In this document: positions 43,755-52,344 of the stretch, in pieces
How the letters are laid out: the number at the start of each line of letters is the position of its first letter
How positions within the stretch are numbered: position 1 is the first letter of the stretch
From: CAMDPA01 sp965223035
GTDB lineage: Bacteria > Pseudomonadota > Alphaproteobacteria > Rhizobiales > Hyphomicrobiaceae
DNA length: 64,000 bases
Reading direction: 5' to 3'
Assembly: GCA_965223035.1 (NCBI GenBank)
Contig: OZ244980.1
Span: 5,518,001 to 5,582,000, forward strand
Program-made: the position numbers and the translations under genes
Notes under the pieces: model-generated
Told to the model about the DNA's origin: nothing
The model's input: only the letters and a program-made list of their open reading frames with translations
The model's database searches: none

Positions 43755-44807
43755 ATGGCGGTGCGTGTGGTGCATGTCGGGCACATGCTTGTGGCGGTGG
43801 CGCAGCGGCGCATGCCGATGGGGGTGGACGTGCGGCTCGCCGGGTGGATCGTCAGCGGTATGTTCGTGTAGATGATGCTGATCGTGGACGTGGGCATGGG
43901 AATGCTCGATCGTCTCGTGCTCATGCTCGTGGTCGTGATCCTCGCTCAGGTGCAGCCATACCCCGCAGGCCATCAACAGACCGGCAACGATGAGCTGCAG
44001 CGTCATCGGCTCATGCAGGATCATAATCGCGGCGACTGCGCCGATAAATGGTGCCGTCGAGAAGTAAGCACCCGTTCGCGCGGTACCGAGATGGCGAAGC
44101 GCAAGCACAAACAGGGCGAGGCTTACGCCGTAGCCGACAAAGCCCACGAGCCCGGCGGCGACAACGAGCGGGAGAGCGGGCACCGTCCCGCCCGCCCCAA
44201 GCCCCAGCATCAGATTGACCGGCCCCGCGATCAGGCCCTTGAGCTCGACAATCTGCAGCGGGTCAGCGAGCGAAACCTTGCGGGTCAGGTTGTTGTCAAA
44301 GCCCCAGGCCAGACAAGCAGCCGCGATCGCCAGCGGGCCCAACAACCCGGCCCACGTCGGCGTGCCGGTCCAGGACAGAACGACGGCGCCAGCGACCAGA
44401 CAGCCCATGCCGATCGCTACCCGGCGATCGAAGTGTTCTGCGAAAACAAACCAAGCGAGCAACGCGGTGCTCACACCCTCCAAGGTCAACAGCAATGAGG
44501 CCGCCGAGGCGTCGGTTCGGGCAAGCCCGACCATCAGCAAGATCGGCCCGACCACACCGCCGGCAACGATCGCCGCGGCAAGCCATGGCCAATCGCCGCG
44601 TCCCAGCGGTGCTTCCGCCGTCTCCGCGCCGCCGATCAGCCTGCGGCCGGCGCGCCGAAGCAGTGCGACGCCGAGGCCGGCGCCCAAGTAGAGCAGCCCC
44701 GCTAGCACCGCCGGATCGATCGCACCGAGCAGGGCCTTGGCCAACGGCGTCGAAATCCCGAACAAGGCGGCGGACAACAACGCGAGGACTACGGCACGAC
44801 GGTTCAT
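43752..44807 (-). CDS. EamA/DMT transporter with histidine-rich C-terminal tail
   Basis: Ten-helix drug/metabolite-type transporter, 351 residues. Two EamA repeats are visible (FGISTPLAKALLGAIDP at the start; TARTGAYFSTAPFIGAVAA in the second). After the last helix the final 63 residues contain 23 histidines in HDHEHEHE- and HPHRHAP-like runs, which should bind Zn, Ni or Co. So it may export metals, metal chelates or be metal-regulated; in other DMT proteins such tails are unusual. Its TAG stop lies in the end of element B11. Element B12 begins 33 bases upstream of its start. Confidence 0.9.
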   Translation of the reverse strand: MNRRAVVLALLSAALFGISTPLAKALLGAIDPAVLAGLLYLGAGLGVALLRRAGRRLIGGAETAEAPLGRGDWPWLAAAIVAGGVVGPILLMVGLARTDASAASLLLTLEGVSTALLAWFVFAEHFDRRVAIGMGCLVAGAVVLSWTGTPTWAGLLGPLAIAAACLAWGFDNNLTRKVSLADPLQIVELKGLIAGPVNLMLGLGAGGTVPALPLVVAAGLVGFVGYGVSLALFVLALRHLGTARTGAYFSTAPFIGAVAAIMILHEPMTLQLIVAGLLMACGVWLHLSEDHDHEHEHETIEHSHAHVHDQHHLHEHTADDPPGEPHVHPHRHAPLRHRHKHVPDMHHTHRH

Positions 44808-44839
44808 GCAACGAGCTTACGATGTGCGACCACTGGAGG

Positions 44840-44903
44840 CTAGAGCAACTTGCCTTAAATCGGAACCGGCTTTGCGGTTCCGATTTAAGGCGCGATGATC
44901 TAG
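44840..44903 (-). repeat. Hairpin element family B, copy B12 (single chimeric hairpin)
   Basis: CTAGAGCAACTTGCC, TTAAATCGGAACCGG, CTTTGCGGTTCCGATTTAAG, GCGCGATGATCTAG. CTAG at both ends, same form as B10. Six bases from A11. Confidence 0.93.
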
Positions 44904-44908
44904 CCGCT

Positions 44909-45034
44909 GATAGCGGTGCAATGTGAGCTGGGACCCTCCCGCTTCCCCGCCCGGCCAGCCCATGGCACCTGTGTGGGTGGCCAGGCGGGGGAGCGGGCCG
45001 GCACGGCTGATCCGCCTCAGGCACACAGGATTTA
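44909..45034 (+). repeat. Hairpin element family A, copy A11
   Basis: ATAGCGGTGCAATGTGAGC, TGGGACC, arm CCCGCTTCCCCGCCCGGCCA with return arm TGGCCAGGCGGGGGAGCGGG, then GCCGGCACGGC, ATCCGCCTCAGGC and GGATTTAG. It follows B12 directly and ends 11 bases from the htpX stop. Confidence 0.9.
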
Positions 45035-45045
45035 GACGTCGCCCG

Positions 45046-46035
45046 CTAATACCAGAGCCCCGACAGGTGATAATGGGGCGGCTGCACGACGGGCCGTAAG
45101 GCAGACGGCAGCTGAAGCTTTGTGCCGGTCTGCGGCCATTGGGTGCTGGGCTCTGCGCTCAGGAGCAGCAGCCGAGCGACCCGGTCCTCGACTTTGGGAT
45201 GGGTGCGCAGCAACGACGGGTCCGGTGTGCGTCCGCCCGGCAGCACGATACTCTCCCACAAGCTGCCTTGCTTGCGCTCCAACGTCTGCAGCGCTGATGC
45301 TAGACCGACCGGATCGCCGGTCAGCTGTACCGCGCCAAGGTCGGCGTCGTACTCGCGCGAACGCGACAAAGCCAGTTGCAGCAGCGTGCCGACGGTGGGC
45401 GCCAAGATCAAGACGATGGCCGCCAAAATCGTGCCGCCGCCGCTCCAAAAGCCCAGCAGGATCAGGAAAATGCCGATCGTCTGCATGGTTCCGGTCAGTC
45501 GGCTGACCATGTCGGCCAGACCCATAACCTTCAGGTCTTCATTGGCGATGTGGCTCACCTCGTGGGCCACCACGCCGGTCAATTGGCGCAGGTCCAAGGC
45601 CCTGACCAGTCCATCGGTGACAGTGATGGCCGAATCTTCCGGGCGGCCGACGGCGAACGCATTCATGTTGGAGCTCGCCACATAGTAAAGCTTGGGCACC
45701 GCAGGGAGATCTGCGCGCTGCGCTAAGATCGCAACGATGCGGAACAGCTCCGGTGCCTCGTGCTCAGCGATGGCCCGCGCCTTAAACAGCCGCAACACCA
45801 TCGCCGGGCTGACGCGCGGGGTCATCATCGACACCACCATGGCCATGACCATCGCCCAGACGATCCCGGTCACGCCGAACAGCGCCCACGCGCTGACGGT
45901 GAGCAGCAGGGTCAAACCGCCCAGGATGAGGGCGGTGTTGATCCGATTGCGCCATTTGGCGCGGCGGTGAATTTCTGGGTCAATAATCGCCACCGCCGAC
46001 GACGCTGCGCTGTTGGTCTTGCTTTGACGGCTCAT
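45046..46035 (-). CDS. htpX: M48 metalloprotease HtpX-like
   Basis: Membrane zinc protease of 329 residues. Two helices at about 35-70, zinc motif HEVSH at 158-162, third ligand Glu in SREYDADLGA, and two more C-terminal hydrophobic segments. HtpX-type enzymes degrade misfolded inner-membrane proteins. It has a longer Pro-rich C-terminal tail than E. coli HtpX. It ends the moxR/bat operon, just after batD (6 bases), which is unusual enough to suggest shared envelope-stress function. Confidence 0.92.
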   Translation of the reverse strand: MSRQSKTNSAASSAVAIIDPEIHRRAKWRNRINTALILGGLTLLLTVSAWALFGVTGIVWAMVMAMVVSMMTPRVSPAMVLRLFKARAIAEHEAPELFRIVAILAQRADLPAVPKLYYVASSNMNAFAVGRPEDSAITVTDGLVRALDLRQLTGVVAHEVSHIANEDLKVMGLADMVSRLTGTMQTIGIFLILLGFWSGGGTILAAIVLILAPTVGTLLQLALSRSREYDADLGAVQLTGDPVGLASALQTLERKQGSLWESIVLPGGRTPDPSLLRTHPKVEDRVARLLLLSAEPSTQWPQTGTKLQLPSALRPVVQPPHYHLSGLWY

Positions 46036-46041
46036 GTCGGT

Positions 46042-47433
46042 TCAACGTTGCTGGTGACGTGTGATGAGCTTTCTTTGTCCATTGCTGATGCCGATCGGCG
46101 AACCAACCACGGTTTGGCGCCACTGCAGCCGATCAGAACGCGCCATGGAGGGTTCGCCCACCTCACCGGTCGGATTGAGCGGTGGCAAGCCACCGCGCGA
46201 TGAAGCACGATGCCGCTTGAGCCGCGCTTGCCGCGCCCGGGTGAGCGCCTGTGCTGCCGCTACCCAGTCAGCCTCGGCCGGCGATCGATCCGCGTTACCG
46301 TAGATCGCGGCGCCGAGCTTAGTCATCGTCCCTTCAAACGCTGCGTCCTCGGCAGACTCGATGGACGGCAATCGTGCAGACCAGAGCGAGATGGCGCGGA
46401 CGGCGTCTGCGAAGCGCCGTTGATCTAGGGCGGATCTGGCTTGCTCGAAGGCATGAGCCTCCGAAGCTAAGGTGCGCGCGCGTCGCCGATCTCGCCATCC
46501 AACGATCGCCGGCCACAACCGGCATAGCGCAAAGCCAGCCAGCGTTATGATCATCGCACTAAGCCCGGCCCAGAACGCCAGTTCTCGCCAATCATTGGTC
46601 GTCGTAGCTGGCGGCGGCGGGCCACGAACCGCGACACCAAAGCCAGGGACCTCAGCCGTCTCCACCGTTTGGGTTGACAGGTTATACCACCGAAGCCTGA
46701 TCGCCGGCAGACGAAAGCGGCCGCCCGCTTCCGCGATATAGGTCACGCTTTCCGTCCGCTGTCCGGATAGTTGATCGGTCGCTTCGGCCTCACGCACCAT
46801 CGGCTCCCTAGCATAGGCGGCAAGCCCCTCGACCGACAGCGAAGGGATCATGGGAGGGATCGCAAGGGGCGAGACGCCGACCACCTTGGCCGCCACGGCC
46901 CTGGTCAGGGCGTCACCGGCTTGCATGTCGTCGGGTTTGCCATCGATGGTCTGCTTGAGCCTCAACGACTGGGCGGCGATGAACGGTTTCAACTCGGCCG
47001 CGTTGGCCGGCGCCACGCCCGTGACAGTTATCTCGCGGGTCTGGACCGTCGCTTTCGTCGGCTTCCGGGTTTGTGGATCGGCGTAGGTCAACTCGATCGG
47101 GCGGGGCGGAATCCGAAAGCGTCCAACCGTCATAGGATACAGGCGGTAAGTCCGTCCAACCCCGGACCACGTCTCGTCACCGACGCGCGCGTTGATCGGC
47201 CCCGATGCGCCTTCGGGCAGTCGCACCATCAGATTGGCAACTTCAAAACTGGGGAAGATCGGCGGCTGAAGAAACCAGGTCGGCGTTAGGAGGCTGACCC
47301 GCAATAACATCGGCTGGCCGGGAATGACGGCGCTTTTGTCAAGCTCCATGCGAAGCAGCGGCGTTGAAGCGGTCTGCGCCAACGCAAGCTGCGGAACGAG
47401 TAGCAAACTCACAATTGCCAGCACTTTGATCAT
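46042..47433 (-). CDS. batD: BatD-like oxygen-tolerance protein
   Basis: Exported membrane protein of about 463 residues. Signal peptide MIKVLAIVSLLLVPQLALA, then beta-sandwich repeats (MELDKSAVIPGQPMLLRVSL and TVGRFRIPPRPIELTYADP) typical of BatD, and one transmembrane helix around residue 300 followed by a cytoplasmic tail. Its start ATG at 47433 overlaps the end of batB by four bases. It belongs to Bat complexes thought to support envelope integrity. The mechanism is not established. Confidence 0.88.
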   Translation of the reverse strand: MIKVLAIVSLLLVPQLALAQTASTPLLRMELDKSAVIPGQPMLLRVSLLTPTWFLQPPIFPSFEVANLMVRLPEGASGPINARVGDETWSGVGRTYRLYPMTVGRFRIPPRPIELTYADPQTRKPTKATVQTREITVTGVAPANAAELKPFIAAQSLRLKQTIDGKPDDMQAGDALTRAVAAKVVGVSPLAIPPMIPSLSVEGLAAYAREPMVREAEATDQLSGQRTESVTYIAEAGGRFRLPAIRLRWYNLSTQTVETAEVPGFGVAVRGPPPPATTTNDWRELAFWAGLSAMIITLAGFALCRLWPAIVGWRDRRRARTLASEAHAFEQARSALDQRRFADAVRAISLWSARLPSIESAEDAAFEGTMTKLGAAIYGNADRSPAEADWVAAAQALTRARQARLKRHRASSRGGLPPLNPTGEVGEPSMARSDRLQWRQTVVGSPIGISNGQRKLITRHQQR

Positions 47434-48959
47434 TGACGTGCCTTGGCGGCTTCGAGCGCGAAGCGGGTGCGCAAGAAATCGGCCGTCTCGGTATCGACCG
47501 AACGCATCCACTGCTCGGCGGACTCAGGCCTCAGAGCCTCCTCTTCGCTGATCTCGGTGTCGGCGCCGCGCTTGGCCGCGTTGTCAAAGACAACGTCATC
47601 TGCACCAATACCCGCTTCCTCGCCGGTATCCGATTGCTCACGTACCCGTTCGACGTAGGCAACGATCGCTCGGGCTATCTCAAGGTTACGGGCAGCGGCA
47701 GCATGGCCTGGATCGCGCTTAAGTGCCGTCTCGAACGCCGCGACACCCTGTCTGTAGGCACGGGATTTCAAGCGGGCCATTCCCTCCGCAAACGCGGCAT
47801 CGGCCGACGGCAACTTGGAAAAAACCTCGGCAGCCTCCTCGTATTTGCCGGCGCGGTAAAGCGCTTGGCCGCGCCAAAGTGGATCTTGAAACAGCTGTGA
47901 GGCGGCGAGATAGTCCTTGCTTTCATAGGCCAAGCGGCCTTGCTGGTCGGGGGTGAAAAACCAGTCGACGAGGCCGTCGGCGCGCGCATCCCCAACCGGC
48001 AAGACGATCGCGAGCAGACCGAGCGCCACGCCGCGACGCAGGGTCCATCCACGTCGAAACCAGAACAGCACCAACAGCGCCGCAGGCCACGCCAACATCC
48101 AGCCATTGTCCCTCCAACGCTGCCGCCCATCTTGCGACAGCGCAGCGCGATAGGCCGAGGCGACCCGCCGCTCAATCTGCGCGACGTCGGCGGCATCATG
48201 GGTCGCCTTGATCACTGCAGCGCCGGGCAGGCTGTTAAGATCAGCAATCGCCTGTTTGGACCCGCCAAGCATCAAAAACACGACGGCCGCGCCGCCATCA
48301 GCGGCATGTTTGGCAAAGGCTGGCTGATCGGCGCGATCGAGGTCATCCAGCACGAACAGCAACGCGCCGGGTACGGTTTCCGTCGCCAGCACGTCCCGTG
48401 CAAGCTGTAAAGCGGCGGTCGCGTTCTGGCCGTCCGCCGGCATCACGTCAGGCGATAATCCTTCCAAGAACGGCTTCAGAACGTCGGGGTCCTCAGTCAG
48501 CGGAGAGACCCGATGGGCCGAACCCGCATAGGCGATCAACGCCGTACGGGCGCCGGACCGGGCGGCAAGCAGATCCAGGATCTTTTGCTTGGCGCGCTCA
48601 AGCCGATTGGGCGGGATATCGGACTGCAGCATGGTGTTTGACACCTCAAGCGCAATCACCAGCGGCGCGGTCTGCGCGATCAAGGGATTTGGTACCCGGC
48701 TCCAGGATGGTCCGGCCGCCGCCGTCGCCATCAGCGCGATCGCGATGGCCGCCAAATCGATCAAAAGGGTTTGGTTCCGGCCGCCGGTGCCGATCTTCAG
48801 CGCAGCCGCAAGGTGGGGCGCCAAACCTGCTTGCAGCACCTCATTGGATCGGGCCGCTGCGCGCAGCCGCCACCAAACGATCCCGAGCCCGGGCAGCAGC
48901 AGCAGCCACCACGGGCGCAGGAAATGGAAGTTCTGCAAATCGGCCACAAACCCGCTCAT
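47430..48959 (-). CDS. batB: BatB-type vWA-domain protein with TPR tail
   Basis: A 509-residue protein: N-terminal hydrophobic segments (FLRPWWLLLLPGLGIVWW), a von Willebrand A domain (about 90-280), two more membrane segments around 300-340, then a TPR-like region (YRAGKYEEAAEVFSKL, YRQGVAAFETALKRDPGHA) as in BatC. It therefore looks like BatB and BatC in one chain. The vWA metal motif is degenerate (EVSNTML instead of DxSxS), so divalent metal binding may be lost. The start at 48959 overlaps batA by four bases. Confidence 0.88.
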   Translation of the reverse strand: MSGFVADLQNFHFLRPWWLLLLPGLGIVWWRLRAAARSNEVLQAGLAPHLAAALKIGTGGRNQTLLIDLAAIAIALMATAAAGPSWSRVPNPLIAQTAPLVIALEVSNTMLQSDIPPNRLERAKQKILDLLAARSGARTALIAYAGSAHRVSPLTEDPDVLKPFLEGLSPDVMPADGQNATAALQLARDVLATETVPGALLFVLDDLDRADQPAFAKHAADGGAAVVFLMLGGSKQAIADLNSLPGAAVIKATHDAADVAQIERRVASAYRAALSQDGRQRWRDNGWMLAWPAALLVLFWFRRGWTLRRGVALGLLAIVLPVGDARADGLVDWFFTPDQQGRLAYESKDYLAASQLFQDPLWRGQALYRAGKYEEAAEVFSKLPSADAAFAEGMARLKSRAYRQGVAAFETALKRDPGHAAAARNLEIARAIVAYVERVREQSDTGEEAGIGADDVVFDNAAKRGADTEISEEEALRPESAEQWMRSVDTETADFLRTRFALEAAKARQ

Positions 48960-49939
48960 GCCGTTTGTTGCCCCCTCATGCTCCAACTCTGCCAAGCGAG
49001 GGCTGCTAGCGCCAACAGCGCCGCCACCGCAACCAACCAGTGCCCCAGCGGCTCACGCTCGCGAAATAATATGGTCTCGACCTTGCGCGGCGTCAGGCCA
49101 TCGATCCGCTCGTAGATCGCCGCCAGGCCGGCTTCATCGTCGGCGAAAAAGAACGCGCCATTGGCTTTGGCGGCAATCTCCTTCAGCGCCGCCAGGTCGA
49201 CGCGGTCCTGCTCGGCCCCATCGGGGCGACCGACGCCGATCGTGTAGATGTCGACACCCTTGCTGGCTGCGATCTCGGCGGCGTTGATTGGGCTCATTCT
49301 ACTGCCGGTGTCGGCCCCGTCGCTGAGCAAAATCAACAAGCGCTGCTCGATCTCGCGTGCTTCGAAGGTGCGGATGGCAAGACCGATCGCATCGCCGATC
49401 ACCGTGTTGGGACCGGCCATCCCGACCTCGGTCTGCTCGAGAAGCTCGCGCACGGTACGAAGATCCTCGGTGAACGGCGCCTGCACGAAAGCCTTCGATC
49501 CAAAAACGATCAGCGCCAGGCGATCACCTTCTCGCGCCTCAATGAAGCGGCCGACGACGCGCTTGACGGCCTCCAAGCGCTGCACCTTGGTCCCGTCGGT
49601 GGCGGTAAAGTCGCGATCGTCCATCGAGCCCGATATGTCGGTCGCCAAAACCACATCACGCGCGGCCTTGGTCAACTCGATCGGATCGCCGACGCGCTCG
49701 GGGCGGGCCAATGCGGCCACCAGCAGCGACCAAACCAGGATGGCCGCCAGCAGCTCAATGTTGCGTCGTTCGACGACGACCGAGCCCTCGGCCGGCTCGG
49801 CACCGGCGGCCGCCGCAATCCGCCTGAAGAATGGAAACCGAAAGGCCGTCACGGTTTGCCGGTAAGGCGGAAACAAGCGCCAGACAAGCCACGGCACCGG
49901 CGCGATCAACAGGGCCCACGGGAACGCCAGTTCAATCAC
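48956..49939 (-). CDS. batA: BatA-type vWA-domain protein
   Basis: A 327-residue inner-membrane protein with two N-terminal helices, a von Willebrand A domain with an intact MIDAS (DISGSMDDRD, then the Thr and Asp in later loops such as LLSDGADTG) and a C-terminal helix. GTG at 49939 overlaps the TGA of the preceding gene (GTGA), which fixes the start. It is coupled to batB downstream, and they probably act together with MoxR ATPase. Confidence 0.92.
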   Translation of the reverse strand: MIELAFPWALLIAPVPWLVWRLFPPYRQTVTAFRFPFFRRIAAAAGAEPAEGSVVVERRNIELLAAILVWSLLVAALARPERVGDPIELTKAARDVVLATDISGSMDDRDFTATDGTKVQRLEAVKRVVGRFIEAREGDRLALIVFGSKAFVQAPFTEDLRTVRELLEQTEVGMAGPNTVIGDAIGLAIRTFEAREIEQRLLILLSDGADTGSRMSPINAAEIAASKGVDIYTIGVGRPDGAEQDRVDLAALKEIAAKANGAFFFADDEAGLAAIYERIDGLTPRKVETILFREREPLGHWLVAVAALLALAALAWQSWSMRGQQTA

Positions 49940-50415
49940 GACCGATCCCCTTGGCTCGTGCGGTGGCGATCGACCCACGCGACGGCTAAGTCCGCCAAGC
50001 CGGGCACCGGCGCTTGTGACCTATAAGGTGCGCTCGCCAGCGCCTGGCCGGCACCGCTTTGAAAACCGGTTCCGCCATATGCCCGGTCGAGAAAGGCGAG
50101 CCACGCCTCGCCGTAAAGCCCCGCCACATCGGCACGCGGATAAGCAGCCAGCGCACTGCGGCGGATGATGGCCGATAATGCCACCGGGTCATCGCCCGCC
50201 TCGGAGATGGCGGCCCGTGCTTCGCGGCGGTAGGCATTTGAACGGTACACCCTCCAGCAACGATGCAATCCCCAAGCGGCGGCGCCGGCAACGATGGCAC
50301 CGAGCCAAATCCAACCGGCCGTCTGCGGCATCAATGACACCGCAGCCGGCTCGGGAACGGGCTCGAGCAACTCCAGCAATTCGACCAGTGTCAGCTTCGA
50401 CAGATCATCGGCCAT
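49936..50415 (-). CDS. DUF4381 protein
   Basis: A 159-residue protein with one transmembrane helix near residues 30-50 (TAGWIWLGAIVAGAAAWGLH), followed by a helical cytoplasmic region including LAAYPRADVAGLYGEAWLAF, which is the DUF4381 pattern. Always found between DUF58 and batA genes in such operons. Start at 50415 (MADDLSKLTL) overlaps the end of the DUF58 gene by 11 bases. Function unknown; a scaffold role is likely. Confidence 0.88.
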   Translation of the reverse strand: MADDLSKLTLVELLELLEPVPEPAAVSLMPQTAGWIWLGAIVAGAAAWGLHRCWRVYRSNAYRREARAAISEAGDDPVALSAIIRRSALAAYPRADVAGLYGEAWLAFLDRAYGGTGFQSGAGQALASAPYRSQAPVPGLADLAVAWVDRHRTSQGDRS

Positions 50416-51397
50416 GGGCACCCCCAAATCGCCCCATCAACCGTCGGATCTGTGGGAGCGTTTCGTCTCCCGCCGAAAGCGGCAGCACCGACAGCCGCAA
50501 CGATTGTTGCCAGCCGAGGATTTCGGCAAGGCGGCCGGACGACAGCTCCGCCAAGGCGCGCCTGACACGGCCGGAGGCTGAATCAATCTCAGCCTGTAGC
50601 TCGCCGTCCGAGACGATCAGGCGCAAGTGGTCCGGGATCTCCTGCGCCATTGGATCGGTCACCAACACAAGCACCACGTCATTGTGACGCACCAAGCCGC
50701 CAAGCAGCTTTTCGGTGTGGCGATCGACGCCATCGAAGTCACTGAGCACGATGATCAGATGGTCCCGTCGCGCGATTTGCGCGGCCGCCTCCAGCGGTCG
50801 GTTCAGCGGCAAGGGCTCGACCGTGGCCGCTTCGGCGTGGAGCTTCGCGTTGGCTTCCGCGACCGCAGTCAATATCACATTCACGGTCCGGCGGCTGCGT
50901 TGTGGACGGATCTCGACCAAGGTCTCATCGCCGAACACCAACGCGCCGATCCGGTCGCCTTGATCGAGAACCCGATAAGCAACAAGCGCCGCGGCCTCAG
51001 CCGCCGTCACCGATTTCATGTTGAGGCGCGAACCAAAGAACATCGACATGCGCTGATCGATGACAAGCAGTGCCGGGCGGTCACGCTCCTCGCTGTAAAC
51101 GCGCACGTGGGGCTCGCCCGTTCGGGCCGTCACCTTCCAATCGATGGCACGCACGTCATCGCCCGGCAGGTAGCCCCTGAGTTCCTCGAAGTTCAACCCG
51201 CGTCCGCGCAACCGCGAGGCATGACGGCCATTCAGGGCGCTGCGGGCCGGTTGCCGTGGCAAAAAGCTCACCGCAGTGGCGCGGCGTTCGAAGGCCATGA
51301 GATCGCGTAGCGTTACGCGTATTCGCGCATCGTGCTCATCACGCGTCTGCGGTCGACCCGCCAATCCCGTCCGTGTTCGTGCCGCTTCGTCGCGCAT
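50405..51397 (-). CDS. DUF58 domain protein
   Basis: A 330-residue soluble protein with the DUF58 core: GRGLNFEELRGYLPGDDVRAIDW, then VRVYSEERDRPALLVIDQ. The vWA-like fold follows from about 105 (LLVIDQRMSMFF). It normally works with the MoxR ATPase and Bat proteins. Element B13 separates it from the alpha/beta hydrolase gene upstream. The start at 51397 is not sharply defined. Confidence 0.92.
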   Translation of the reverse strand: MRDEAARTRTGLAGRPQTRDEHDARIRVTLRDLMAFERRATAVSFLPRQPARSALNGRHASRLRGRGLNFEELRGYLPGDDVRAIDWKVTARTGEPHVRVYSEERDRPALLVIDQRMSMFFGSRLNMKSVTAAEAAALVAYRVLDQGDRIGALVFGDETLVEIRPQRSRRTVNVILTAVAEANAKLHAEAATVEPLPLNRPLEAAAQIARRDHLIIVLSDFDGVDRHTEKLLGGLVRHNDVVLVLVTDPMAQEIPDHLRLIVSDGELQAEIDSASGRVRRALAELSSGRLAEILGWQQSLRLSVLPLSAGDETLPQIRRLMGRFGGAHGR

Positions 51398-51429
51398 ATC
51401 CGTCGCGCCAACCGAATATCCATCGAATC

Positions 51430-51490
51430 CTAGATCATCGCGCCTTTAATCGGGATCGTTCCGATTCCGATTAAAGGCAGGTTGCTCTAG
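51430..51490 (+). repeat. Hairpin element family B, copy B13 (single chimeric hairpin, inside operon)
   Basis: CTAGATCATCGCGCC, TTTAATCGGGATCG, TTCCGATTCCGATTAAAGG, CAGGTTGCTCTAG. It fills almost the whole gap between the hydrolase stop and the DUF58 start, so it would be transcribed in the operon mRNA. CTAG at both ends. Confidence 0.94.
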
Positions 51491-52317
51491 CAGTGTTCGG
51501 CATCAAGGCCGGTAATCCACCGCAAGACAATGTCCGCTGCGATCAGTCCCTCGGGCTCAAACATCATCATGTGCCCAGCGTTGTCGATTACGTGCGGTTT
51601 GACGCCGTAATAGATTGCGGTCAATTGGACGTCCGTCGCCGGCACCAGCGAATCCAAAGCCCCGCCGATCACCAACATCCGTTGCTGGGACAGCGGTGGC
51701 GGTGCCAGTGGTCGCCAGCCCGTCGCCGCATGCATCGCAAAAAAAGATTCATCTTGGGCGCAAGCCACCAATTTCGCAAACAACGCATCATCGATGCCGT
51801 TTGGGAACAAATGCCGACGCATCACGGCAAGCCGTTGATCATTCCACCCCATCACCGCGAATTCTGCAAGCGTGCGCCAAAGTTCCGGATTGCGAAAAAA
51901 CATCTCCATGGAAGCGCGCCAGAGGCCATAGGGCGGAACCGAACACAACAACACCGTGCCCGGAATACGTCGACCGCGACGGAGCAGATTTTGCACGACG
52001 GCGCCACCGAGCGAATGGGCGATGACGACGGTTGGCCGGGCAATGTGATCGAGTGCCTCGGATAAATCCGTCGAATAATGCTCGAGCGGCGCCCAAGGCA
52101 AGGCAGCGCTATCGGCGCTGTTGCCATGACCGGATAAGCTGAGCGCCCACGAGCGATAGCCGACGTCGGCGAAATGCTTAAGCGCCCCCTCCTGCCACAT
52201 CCAAGCGCCGGCACTCATTCCGTGCACCAGGAGGATGTCGACATTCTGCCGGCCACCTCGTGGCTGTTCGCCAACCAACTCGAGGTCGCGGCCCGAGCGA
52301 ACCACGTTAATTCTCAC
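51487..52317 (-). CDS. Alpha/beta hydrolase
   Basis: Cytoplasmic hydrolase of 276 residues. Oxyanion motif ILLVHGMSAGAWMW near residue 30, nucleophile elbow AHSLGG (about 100-105), Asp in GALDSLVPATD and His in IDNAGHMMMFEP. The family acts on esters, peroxides or other acyl compounds; the substrate is not readable. It lies between moxR and the DUF58 gene, an unusual insertion in this operon type, and its TAG stop lies in the end of element B13. Confidence 0.92.
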   Translation of the reverse strand: MRINVVRSGRDLELVGEQPRGGRQNVDILLVHGMSAGAWMWQEGALKHFADVGYRSWALSLSGHGNSADSAALPWAPLEHYSTDLSEALDHIARPTVVIAHSLGGAVVQNLLRRGRRIPGTVLLCSVPPYGLWRASMEMFFRNPELWRTLAEFAVMGWNDQRLAVMRRHLFPNGIDDALFAKLVACAQDESFFAMHAATGWRPLAPPPLSQQRMLVIGGALDSLVPATDVQLTAIYYGVKPHVIDNAGHMMMFEPEGLIAADIVLRWITGLDAEHC

Positions 52318-52344
52318 GACAAAGACCCATTTTTCGGCAATTCT

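Noticed and set aside
24832..45034. Repeats as intrinsic transcription terminators
   Set aside because: Hairpins are long and lack T-runs; several lie upstream of genes or inside an operon, so simple termination does not explain them.
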